Below the pieces are notes generated by a model. That model saw only the letters and a program-made list of their open reading frames with translations, did not search any database and was not told the DNA's origin. Positions 1-12,100 of a DNA stretch of 22,425 bases are shown here, in pieces; within the stretch, counting starts at the first letter, position 1; every line of letters starts with the position of its first letter. The stretch comes from Branchiostoma floridae (lineage: Eukaryota; Chordata; Leptocardii; Amphioxiformes; Branchiostomatidae). A program made the translations under genes and the position numbers. Location: positions 1,970,680 to 1,993,104 of the forward strand of contig NC_049980.1 in assembly GCF_000003815.2 (NCBI RefSeq), read 5' to 3'.

Positions 1-53
1 GGAGGGCTTGACCAAAAACGATGCACCAGTTACACATCTTTTCTTGTTTCCAG

Positions 54-172
54 AGTCCTGCGCCCACCAGGGTCTGCCTCCCCCTCCCCATCAGTCAGCA
101 GTGTCGGCTCTTCTAACCAGGGGGACAAATTTGTGGTCTGTAAACCGCCGACTGAAGACTCACAGTCAAGTG
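54..172 (+). CDS. SYNRG: SYNRG exon a (Ser/Pro-rich linker)
   Basis: The acceptor follows the pyrimidine run ttcttgtttccag and the donor is g|gtaggt. The first base completes a codon begun in an exon outside the window, and the last base starts a Gly codon. The frame reads a Ser/Pro-rich stretch ([17 protein letters not shown]) and then [10 protein letters not shown], a weak relative of the DKYxxF motifs further on. A different open frame in the same place has an ATG at position 20, but that ATG lies before the acceptor and is not used here. The exon is supported mainly by phase agreement with exon 854-970. An acceptor one or two bases later is possible. Confidence 0.7.
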
Positions 173-3100
173 GTAGGTGGCACAAAATGATAAGAAGATA
201 GAGTCAGAAATGTTCAAATTTGCAAATGTGGGAATGCCAACTCTATTCAGGATATATAATGTACATTGTACTTGGTATTTGTCTGCAGTCTGGTATTGTA
301 ATGTTAAGTTCAGTGTGAAGTCAAACAATTACTGTAAATGTATTTAAATTTGTGGGGATTTAATTTTGTGGTCTTGGGAAAAAGGACTTTTCACTGTCAC
401 ATTGGTTTTAAATTCATGGTAGCACGTGCTGCATGACTAGTCTCTTACTGCCAGGGGAAAATGTTCACGGTGGTTTTAAGTTCGCGGTGAAACGGCCACC
501 GTGAAAACTGCGAACATTAAACCACCGCGAAAGTTTCTGCATTTACAGTAGTTTCACTTACATTGTAGTTGCAAAATTCAAATGTGTAGAAACCCCGGAA
601 TTTGTTTTAGATCCTAAAAATATTATAATAGAATATGTTTTTATACAAGAATATTTATTTCGAGGTCATCTTATCCTTTCAGTTTATGTCTTCCTAGGCC
701 GATTGTTTCCAGAAAATTGTACAATAAATATTAGTGTTCAGTGGATAACTATTAATGTTGCAGGTGGTGGGAAAGTCTGAATGCTCTACAGGTGTAGAAT
801 TGACACAGGAACACAAATCATCCTAAATCAACTGTTTTGTTTCCCACTGACAGGAAGTACAGACACATCCTCTGACTACCCTGACAAGTATGGAGCCATT
901 AGGGCCTATATGGGTTCTGATTCTCAGGATTCAACCTCAATCAGTTCCCACGGGTCTGGGTTTTACACAGGTACTGCTGCCCCCCTCCCACATCTGTCTG
1001 TGCCCCCCTCCCATGTCGGTGTGTGCCCCCCTCCCCATATCTTGCTGTACCCTGGTGGAGAAATTACTAGAAGACCCAGCTTTCCTCAGCCTATGGTAAT
1101 TGTAGCTATGGCCACAGCCAACTCTAGCTTTGAAGACATCTGCTGTATTGCATTTAAATTTGTGGGTATTTGATTTTGCAGTATCAGGAAAATGGAGGGT
1201 TTTCGGAAAAACCTGTCCAGTCCGGAATGCGGAAAACCCTGTCCAGTCTGAAAAGAGGGTCTGCATGGGGGTATACGTTGTTCAGTTCAGATCATCCTCT
1301 TTTGGGAGGTGACACCTGGGTGTCTCCACTCGTTTCTGTCCAGCATTGTAAGCTACTAATTACTAGTATACAACAACATTTTTTATCTTTAATATGGCTA
1401 AGCACAGAAATAACATCAACTTGAAGTGTGACGCAATGTCATACAAAAATTATAACTTAACAAAAATCATCCATCATTGCTACTTCTGTGCATCATATAA
1501 AAAACTTCTACTCTTTAAGTCTTTGAGACTGAGCATGCTATTAATAGCCTTATGGCATAATTTTGCAAATAAAACACTTTATTTTTAAAATGATACATAG
1601 TTCTATATAGCTGACAACTTGCCTCTAAAGCCTAAGGGTTTGAAAAATGCCATCTCGGCTTTATTGTAGGGCATTGTAAAATATATGTAATGTTATAACA
1701 TTGTGTACTAAAGTCGTGTTGATATTGGAATCTTTCGCAGTCATTCTATTATACCGGGATTTAAACAGACCAGCTCTCAAAATGAGTGCTGCACACTTAT
1801 CATTTAAAGAAAACCTTTCAAAGCCTGTCTTTGTAATGTATTGCCACTAATTAACAACCCGAAATTGACGGACACTCACTATCCATTGTTTGATGGACAA
1901 TGGGTGTGATTCTCTCCTCCTCATGTCCTACCAGATAAGTGTTAATTGGGTACTTTGCATTTGACAGAACTGACTTTGTGTGCATACATATTGCACCTTT
2001 GGGTCACTCATTATGCTGCCGATTCTATAGTTATGTGTATCAATTTAGTGTAAGTGCTGTCTGAAGTAATAGTTTTAAGTATTGCCAGGAACCCCTATGC
2101 AGACCCTCTTTTCAGACTGGACAGGGTTTTCCGCCCCATTTCCCTGTCTGGACTGGACAGGGTTTTCCGAAAAACCCAAAAGGGTGTTTGTGTTAGTTTT
2201 GAATTTGTGGTAGCACCATATACTGTAGTCACATACCGTAATGGAAAAATGTTTGCGGTGGTTTTGAGTTTGCAGTGGTTTTTGAATTCACAGTGAAGTG
2301 GCCACCACAAAAAAATGGAACATAAAGCCACCGTGAACATTTCTACATTAAATTACAGTACTGTAAATGCAGAAATATTCGCGGTGGATTAATGTTCGCG
2401 GTTTTTGCGGTGACCACTTCACCGCGAACTTAAATTCACCGCAAACATTTTTTTCATTAAGGTATTAGATTGCAGTCTATGGTGTAACCACGAACTTAAA
2501 ACACTTGCGAAAAGTCCTTTTCCCGCTACCGCGAAATTAAATCCCCGCTAACTTAAATGCATTTACAGTAATACGGTATGTTATCTTTGATTCAATTGTT
2601 TACCGAGTTTTATTTTGTGGAACAACTTAGCAATTGGTCAGGACATCACAGTTTTGGGGGAATCCTGTGATGTTACGAGCTGTTGCTAAGTTGTCCCACC
2701 AAAGAGCTCAAAGATGACACAGATGTTTTCAGAGAAGACCAAATATTTGTAAGTGAATGATAGAGGAAGCTTCGTTTCACTGGCACTTTAATAACGCTAC
2801 GGTGGCCCACGTCAACACTTCACAGGCACTTAAACTGCATTCCCACCCGAATCTTGGTGACACAGTTTCAGGCATGTAAGGTAGCTGCAGCACTACTAAC
2901 CTTCTACTAACATAGAAAACTTATCTTTCAGGTGTCATGAAGGTGATTAGTTACTTTATAAATGCAGTGTAGATGTGTTTTGTAATCATTAATTTCCCCA
3001 CCACCTAGCTGCCTGCCCACTCTGATCTCAGATCCCCTCAGTTTGGATGGATATTCTACAAGTATAATGAGTCTGTCTATTAACCAGAATACACAAAATT

Positions 3101-6100
3101 CTGTATGCTTTGATGAGTAAATGTAACAGGTTGTTATATTCTGTAGAACCCTAGCCCTAACCTTGCATTTTATGCCTATAAAATCTAGCAACCTGCAGTG
3201 TTTTACTTACATTATTTTGGTAGCCAGTGGTATCCAAGTCTGTTCCTTTTGTCCTCTCTTGCAAAGCAAACAAAGAGGCTCGGCAGCTAGAATGGGTTTG
3301 GATACCACTCACTGGCTAGTCTTTTTCACCTTTCTTTATGTGTATTCCTGTGTATACCAGTAAATAGTCTGACTGATTATGAGCCATGACATGTGTCTCC
3401 TGCAGGTTTAGGTGCCCCCAGTACAGGAGGCGTCACAGAAGGGGATGATTTTGCAGACTTCAAGTCTGCATCCTCCGAGCCCACCCCGCCCCCTGCTCCT
3501 GTGCCAGCTTTCCTCAAATCTCTCACCACCCATCATAACAAAGCTCTGCCCGACTTAGCTGGGTTTGAGGATGAAAACATTACAGCAGCGCCCCCTACAT
3601 CGGCTTCCAAACCCCCTGTGTCTACAGCCCCCCTATCGTCAGACATCTTCAACATACGCAAGAAATCTTTTGACGATTTTGCCGATTTCAAGTCGGCAGA
3701 TTCCAACGTATGGGAAAAACAGGACGGAGGCAACATGGATGAATTTGGCGAATTTGCATCCACGGCGGATTTGAAAAAATCCAGTTCGGGACAGAAGCTG
3801 ACTGAGAGCCTGTCTGGGTTTGCTGATTTTGTCCAGTCTGGGAAGTCGGCCCCAGCAGGGGAGGGTGACTTTGCAGAGTTCCAACAGTCTTCTGACCTGA
3901 TGGGCGGGGAGGATAAAGCCCTAGACAAATACGCAGTCTTCAAGGACATCTCCGAGGACACGCAAAGCCTGACGTCAATCGGAAGCACTGACGCCTCCAA
4001 GGACTCGGACAAATATGGAATATTTCGAGAGCTGGGGAGTTCAGAAGGCCAGCCACAGGAAGAGATGTTTGGTAGTCTGTCTGAGTCCAAGAAGACTGGA
4101 GGCAGCGAGAAGGACACGCAGTCTGTTCAGAGTCTTGAGCTGCCGGGACTCAGCACAGCTACGACTGAACCAGCAAGCAAGGATGAAGAATTTGGAGACT
4201 TCAGTTCTATGAGCGTAGCTCAGCCACCAAACCTAGGGAAGGAGACTGGCCTGTTTAACAACCAGTCAACAAAAGCCACAGGGGAATTTGGCGCTTTTGC
4301 TGCTTTGGGAAACACAGCAGCTCCTCCTACTGATTCTAACAAGTATGACATGTTCAAGGAACAAAGCAGCAGACAGGGAACTGAGAGCAAGGATGAGTTT
4401 GGGGACTTCTCATGGAGCTCCCCTACAAAACAGTCTCCCTTTGGTGATTTCAAAGAGCCAACCATGAGTACCGGAGGTGATGTTATTGGTTTTGTGTCCT
4501 CCAGTACAAACCAGACATTTGGAGGCTTTACTGACCCTGTGCAAAGCAACCCTGTTGTGTTTGGACAACATTCAAATATCAGCCAGCCTGAGTCAAAGCT
4601 GCCTGATTGGTCAATGGGAATTAGCCAATCAGGAGGCAGTGAGACGTCTCTACCAATGTCACTATTCGGTTCGATACAAACAAGCACAAAACCTGCGCAG
4701 ATTCGAGACTTGACGGACCTGTCGGACTTGGGAAGTGCAAATAAGGCTGTTCCACAGGAGAATGAGTTTGGTGACTTCAACTCTGCTGCAGAAAAGACGG
4801 GAGGGGGGCATGATGAGTTTGGGGACTTCAGCACTGCAGAGAGTGGTGCTGGTACTGGTGTAGGAAGTAAAGAAGCAGGTGTGTTATAAGCAGTGTTTTT
4901 GCTAGCATAGTGTAACTAGAGCAGACATCAGAGTTGGGCCTCCCCATTGGAGATGGCAATTAAGATTAGCATTGAAACACAGAGGCGGCGGCAGGAAATT
5001 TCGTCTGGGGGGGAACTTTTGCTGACAGAATTTTGCGGAACACCGCGCTACTCGTCGCGCCGGAGGCGCGACCACCCTAGGGGGGTCCGGGGGCATGCTT
5101 CCCCGGGAAAATTTGAAATCTAGACCCTCTAAAACGCCATTTCCTGTGTTTTGACGGGCAAATTTTGCTGCCAGACTAAGCTAAGTTTGATGGCAATTCT
5201 GTTAGAAAGACACATGGTTTTAGCGAGGGCGATGCCCCTAAAATATTTTCATGATTTCGAGCACCGAAGGTGCGAGCTGTCGCAAGGTTGGTCTTTGGAA
5301 ATTTCGAAATCTGTAATTTTCTGTAATTTGAGGGACAAATTTTGCTTGCAGACTACGCTTAATCTTATGCCATTTTTGTCAAAGAAAAAGATGTTTGAGG
5401 GCGATGACCTAAGCTACCACGCACAAATTTTCACTATGTGGTTGTGAGCGCCGGAGGCGCAAGTCATCGCTAGGGATGTCCGGAGAAAATTTTAAAATCT
5501 TGACCGTCTGAAACGTCATTTCCTGAATTTCAGTGGCACATTCTGCTTGGAAACTAAGCTAAGTACGATTTCTATTGGTTTAAAAGATTTTTCAGAGAAA
5601 CGCTCCCGCAACATATTGTCCTGCGCCGAAGACACAGTCGTCACAAGGGAGGTCTGGCGAAATTTTGAAATCGGGACTCTCTGAAACGCCATTTCTTGCA
5701 TTTTCAGGGGTAAACTTTACTGTTAGACTAGCTTGATTTTATGAAATTTCCATCATCAAAAAAATACACAAGGTTTCAGCTTGATTTTTTGGGGGGCGAC
5801 GCCCCCCCAACATATTTTCCGGGGGGCAGCCGAAACAACCCCACCCCTTCCCCCCCGGTGCCGCCGCCACTGTAACAGGACCTCGTTAAAGCACTTACCT
5901 AAATTTTAGTCTCAAAAATATTTCTCCAGCAGAAAGTTACAGGGGTCTACTTTATAGCCATGCAAAGTTTCCAGATTTGGCCAATGTTTTCAAGAAAAAG
6001 AAGGATTGTCCTTTTTGTGCTGTTGCAGAAGAAATGCCTCTTATATGTACCTCAAAGAGTGATTAGTGTTTTAATTTCTGTTACAGGCAAGTATGCAGGT

Positions 6101-9100
6101 GCAGTGGTCCTGGCCAGCAGTGTTCCCACCAAAGCTGTGGCTGACAGCTCTCCACTGTACATCAGGGACAGGTACTCAGGCATGTCCAGTACTGTGGAGG
6201 TGAGTTAAACACATACCAGCACATACATGTACTGTACTGTACATGGTGTTCCCACCAAAGCTGTGGCTGACAGCTCTCCACTGTACATCAGGGACAGGTA
6301 CTCAGGCATGTCCAGTACTGTGGAGGTGAGTTAAACACATACCAGCACATACATGTACTGTACTGTACATGGTGTTCCCACCAAAGCTGTGGCTGACAGC
6401 TCTCCACTGTACATCAGGGACAGGTACTCAGGCATGTCCAGTACTGTGGAGGTGAGTTAAACACATACCAGCACATACATGTACTGTACTGTACTGTACA
6501 TGGTGTTCCCACCAAAGCTGTGAGTGACAGCTCTCCTCTGTACATCAGGGACAGGTACCCAGGCATGTCCAGTACTGTGGAGGTGAGTTAAACACATATC
6601 AGCTCAGGAATGTATTATGTAGATGTACTGTACACAATGTGGAAATAAATCTTAAGGGGGATAAACTCGTTGTTTAAAAGCATACTGCAGTAACTTAGAT
6701 ATATTCCAAAGTCCAGTTCTAACTTGTTTGACTTTTAAGGTATGAGGTTGTTATACTGCACAGCAGGCAGTTATTCACACCCATGCTGCAGGGTCAAATC
6801 GGTGCGAGACAAAAGCTGTATCTAAGAAAATAACGCGTTCTAGAGTGACTTGCGGTTCGACTGTCAAGCTTGGTAATGTCAATTGACCTTTGACCTCTGT
6901 GATGTCATTTTCCATCCAACAATTATCTACTGTAACAGCACAATGTCATGTATGTACATTTGTACATGTATGAATTGCATGGTAACAGGTCGTATTAACA
7001 GAGTTTGTTGAGCCAGCTTTCCCTGATCGAGGACTTCCCAAATTGAACAGGAAAGCCCACTCAACAAACTCTATATATATTGCTGATTTTTCAGCTGCTT
7101 TGTACAATTTACAGTATGGTTGAAAACTTTTTTTTTGGAATTGTCTGAAAATTGATGTGGGCACGGTTGTCATCCAGCCGACAAAATCACTGTGACCTCA
7201 TGCAGAACAAAAAAACTTATAGTAGGGGATAGATAGGGGATGATATTTACTAACCAAGACAAAAATGCAATGCCCTTAGGGCTTCCATTGTAACAGCTGA
7301 AGGCAAACACCATTCCATTTTGAAAAACCTGGCCTATGAATCGGGTTTGCAAATTGATGTATTGATCAAATAATAATCAATATTTGATCTGTTTAATGAT
7401 ACGGTAAGTGTCCTGGTTCACTGTTTTCGCTGGCAGCATAGCGAGTTATGAGTTTTAGAAACACACTGAGACTTTACTGTGGGAAAAGGAGAATGTTCCA
7501 GCCTCCTAAACTATCTAGCATATCTGAGGAGAAGTGTTTGAATGGTCAGGTTGGTACTGGGTTTTATTCTGCAGTCTTTATGATCTTGAATTTTGGCATG
7601 TTTTCCTGAATGCTTATTCAATGCGTTTACACATTAGTGTTGTCATGTCAAATATTTTCATACCCTTGTTGGTACATGTAAGGTGTAGATGTAACAGACA
7701 CACCAATAACATTATATCAATATCTACAGAAAGAACACATGCACTATGTATTCTAGGGCTGTTGTATATATCAGGGTATCTGACAGATTTGGTGATTAAA
7801 GATATTCCCTTGAAAGACATTCGGACCATTTCAACTTAGATCACTTAAACAGAAGACTGCCATAACACATTCCTTGCATCCGGTCAGAGTCAGTAACTGC
7901 CAGATCTCAGTCTCTAACCATCTAAATGTATACCAGTATATGACTGTCTTTCTTCTTCATTAGTCCTTTAATTTTGTTACACAACAGGACATACAAACAT
8001 AAGACCTAAACAAATATAATGAACACATAACAAATCAACAGGTTTTAAGACCATATTTATTTCTGAAATTGCAATCAGAATTTAGGATGAACTTCATAAT
8101 CATGTTGCTGGTTTTGTACAATCTTACATCAACTGGCATCAAAAGGTACAAAATGTATGATGAACTAGTACGTAGTACTAGATTAACATGGTTTACCATG
8201 TAGCTTGAATTTGTAATTTGATGATGATGAACTGATAAGGTTGTATATAAGCCTAATGCCTTTTTACAGTTTTCAACAAGGTGACAGTCTGTTATGTCAA
8301 TCCTTCCACAAATGTTGTAAATCTCAATAAATGAAGGAGGCCTGTTTTCTCCATCCTGTACAGGACAATGAGCGACATGAGTATGAATGGAAGAGGTGTC
8401 TGGAGTCGTGTCTGAAGGAGATAAGGAATGCCAACAACATCTTCAACGACATCAGCAGTTCTTCTGTGTGCAATGAGGTCATCAAGTCCGTGCAGGGGTC
8501 GGACTATATCACAGGTGAGGGAGACATGTTGGGCTTTGCTGTCTTGGTAAGGTAAAGATTTTAGGCCTGAGGAGCTATGGGTTGTTAACCCTCTTCTCCT
8601 TTAAAGGCAGATCCCATCCCTCTCCTTCCACTGCCTTTTCCCTCCCCAACAAGTCAGGCAGCCATTTACATCTGGGTTAAAAGTTGCCCGTACATCTGTG
8701 CAGATGCTTAGGGGTGGCGCCCATCTCCATTTTGAGTAGCCCTTGGGCCACACATTTGTGCAAGCCACTACAGCAGGGGTCTGGTCCGCTGGTAGTGATG
8801 TGTGTTTAACTCCCATACTCTTCCTCATGCTGAGTGCTAAGCAGAGAAAGCAGTATGTACCATTTTTAAAGTCTTTGGTATGACTCGGCAGGGGATCGAA
8901 CTCACGACCTATCGAATGCAAGGCGATCTACCCACTTGGCCTTTGCACCCACATCTGGGTGGAGTGAGGAAAATAGTGCCTTTCCGAAGAAAATGTCTGC
9001 TAGCCAGGAATAAAAATAGTGACCTGTCGATCTAACAGGGCACTAGTGTTGTGGATTTGGTCCAGGTGTACATCACACTTATCAGACCGGTGCTCGAATA

Positions 9101-12100
9101 TGGGCACGTACTACTAGTAGGGTGTAGTAAGGAGCAGGAGAGACAAATTGAAAGAGTACAACGGAGAGCACTCCGGATCGTCTCACTGGGGGGAAGACGA
9201 GAGGTGCCTCCTCTGCCGACGCTGAAAGAACGGCGAGAGGTTGCAGCAGTGAAGCTACTAAAGAACATGCTGGACGAGGGTCACCCCCTCCATGACCTGG
9301 TGCCACCGGCCAGGACAACGGCTACTGGGAGGACTCTAAGAAACGGCACTGCACTTACGGTGCCAGCTGCCCGGACACAGAGTCCGAGAAGATTGTTCTT
9401 GCACCAGGCCATACGCCTGTACAACGAGTCCTCTTAGTGATGCTCTGTGTAGGATGTTCCTGTCCTTACTTCTGTCAGTGTTCTGTGTAAGGCTTTACGT
9501 ACAACTTTGTTTAGGTGTTTCTGCGTCATGTGTTGTAATTGTTTAATTGATTTTTCTATATATATTTTGTATTCGCCATGCAACAATTTGTACAAATCAG
9601 TGATATTCAGTTTGTTTTACAGGCAGAGAGGCGGATTTTTCTGAATAGACTATTGAAAACTATTGATCTCATGTTTGCTAGCCACTTGGCCATTCATTGG
9701 ACACCACTACCCTACAATCCTATAGTGTGCGTTAATGTCAGGTGTATACTAACTTTTCATAGTACAAAATGAATCAAGCAACTGGATAAATTCAAGACAA
9801 GTTTCAGATAGCATTCGCTATCTTTTATCCACGACTGAAGAAATGAGTCAGTTGACTGAAGAAAAGCTTTTTTAGTCACTAACGAAAGATGCTACAATGC
9901 AGCTGAAACATCTACTCATTTGAGAATCCAGTCGCTTGATTTATTGTATATTTCATATACATGTACATTATACTGTTCTACCTGGATGACATTGTCTAAC
10001 CTTCCTCTATGAATTAATAACATTGTCTTACCTTTGCCAGGAGTGATCGAGATCTACAGAGTGGTGTGCCGCATTACTGTGGGCATGAAATCTGCCAGTA
10101 AGTACCTGTGAGCTTCTAGGTGCATGTTGTGCACCTAATTCCACTCATTGTGGGGGCACATATGTTCTGTAATACAGCATATTCTTGACATTTCATTGTC
10201 AGAAAAAATATCACTGTTATTGTCAGTTGGAAATTGTGAAGAAAGCTGATCCAAGGCATTTAAGAGAGGTTTGTAATCAGGTTTTGCTAACCACTACTCT
10301 TTACAAATGTATTGTATATTTCGGTTAACTGTACCAGTGCGTCTGTTCCTGAAAGTTTGGAGCCCTAATTTTTAGTAAGGAAATAACTCAATAGTATTAG
10401 ATTTTTTACATACCCTGTTACATACCATGTAACAGTACCCTGTTACCTACTATGTAACAGCTGCTATTTGTGTTAATACAGTATTGTGTATGGTGTGATG
10501 TTTTATCAGCAATGCCCCCTATCTCTAGGTTGTGGCACTGCAGAGTTACATCAACTCTTGAAGGAGATAGACTTGGTCTGGAACAACCTGAGTGCTTTCC
10601 TGACCTCCAGTCCAATCATGGTAATATTAACAAGATACAGTAGTTGTTCTATACAACATTTTTAGTATAAATCACAGTGGACTAATATGTACTTTCATAT
10701 AATGCTGTGTAACATTATTGCATAGCTTGAATCATGAAACTAGTAAATTTGATATTTTACATGTATATCTGATTTGGCATTCTATACATAACACCCTAAA
10801 TCCAGTCGACTTTTTCATATAATTTTGGACAAGCAGTTCTGGCAATGTCTTTTGTTTATATGCATATTTCTGCAGTATAATGCGGTATAATGTGAATAAA
10901 ATGTACATGGTACATTGCTGACAATACATGTATGTAGCATTCTTACCTCTTCTCCACAAAGAAAAAAAATCAACCAGTTCCTGAATTTTGTCGTTAATGT
11001 CTTTGCAAACAGCCCAAGTCCCAAAATCCCTATGTTAGGTATAGGGGTGTCAGCACTGGGGTGTAATCGTGTCTTTGCTAATGTAAACATATTCTTTTCA
11101 CTGTGTCCATGCTCTTTGTCTCTTTCTTTTCTCTCTCTCATCTTCTAAAAAATCTGTGGACAGGCTCAATTCGTGGTGAGTGTGATGTTTTAGAAAATGT
11201 AGTCCTAGATTTTACAGGTTTACCAGATGGAGTGTTCAGGATTGCATTTTGTAATGCGCATGACATCGTATATCTTCACATTCAATAGATAGTGAATATC
11301 TGTGAGGCACTGCTTTTCATCTCCATCCTAGTCTTTTCCTCTCTATCTTTTATCTCTATCTGTGATGAACTTTCATTTGATACATGGTTATACAGTACAG
11401 TCAAACCTGTTTTAGCGGCCACCTTTGCATAGCAGCCACCTGCCCATAGTGGCCACTTTTTGTCGGTCCCTTGGATTCGTAATGATTAAGAAATAGGCTT
11501 AGCGGCCACCTGTCCAACGCGGCCACGGCCACACGGTTTCCGGTCCCGTTGATACAGAAACACTGCCTGTGGCAACCATACTACAGCCTTATGTCACCCT
11601 GCACCGAGTTTGAAATTGTAGTTTGCGAGGATTTGGAGTTCCTGACTGGGTCATTTTGGTGGTAGCAGAAGGTATGCATGCCTTCCAAGTCTTTGTCGGT
11701 GAATTTACCGATCAAGACAATGTTACTTGGTGAGAAAGATTAGTGGGAACTGAAATCATGTGTAGCTTGCTTACGGTCAATTGATCAACATTTTCTCTAT
11801 AGTGGCCACCTGTCTTTAGTGGCCATATTTCTCCAGTACCTTGAGGGGCCGCTATAGACAGGTTTGACTGTACATCATAGGATAAATGATGAATGACATC
11901 ATTAATGGTGGAATCTGTCTGCCCAGCCTGAACCAGGGTCCCTGGACTTCAGCACGGGCGCCCTGAAACCCGGGATCAGCGACGCCCAGCTGGCCTGCGG
12001 GGTGTGTCTGCTGAGCGTGGACTCCCGTAGCAAGGCGTTTGACCGTCAGGACGACTGTAACAAGCTCAACTATGGTGGGCGACAGTACCACGCACCGTGC

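Noticed and set aside
781-1173. 130-codon plus-strand open frame
   Set aside because: It covers exon 854-970 in the true frame but runs on through intron tandem repeats and has no support as an independent gene.
3533-4834. Two long minus-strand open frames (194 and 204 codons) opposite the large SYNRG exon
   Set aside because: They mirror the Ser/Asp/Phe codon pattern of the real exon, have no recognisable domain and are explained as shadows of it.
6121-6600. CRISPR-like direct repeats
   Set aside because: The units are exon-derived, nearly contiguous at 126 bp, and no unique spacers are present in this animal gene.
10915-11288. Plus-strand open frames covering the pyrimidine tract and microexon area
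   Set aside because: They have no conserved protein content; only the 12-base microexon fits the SYNRG frame.
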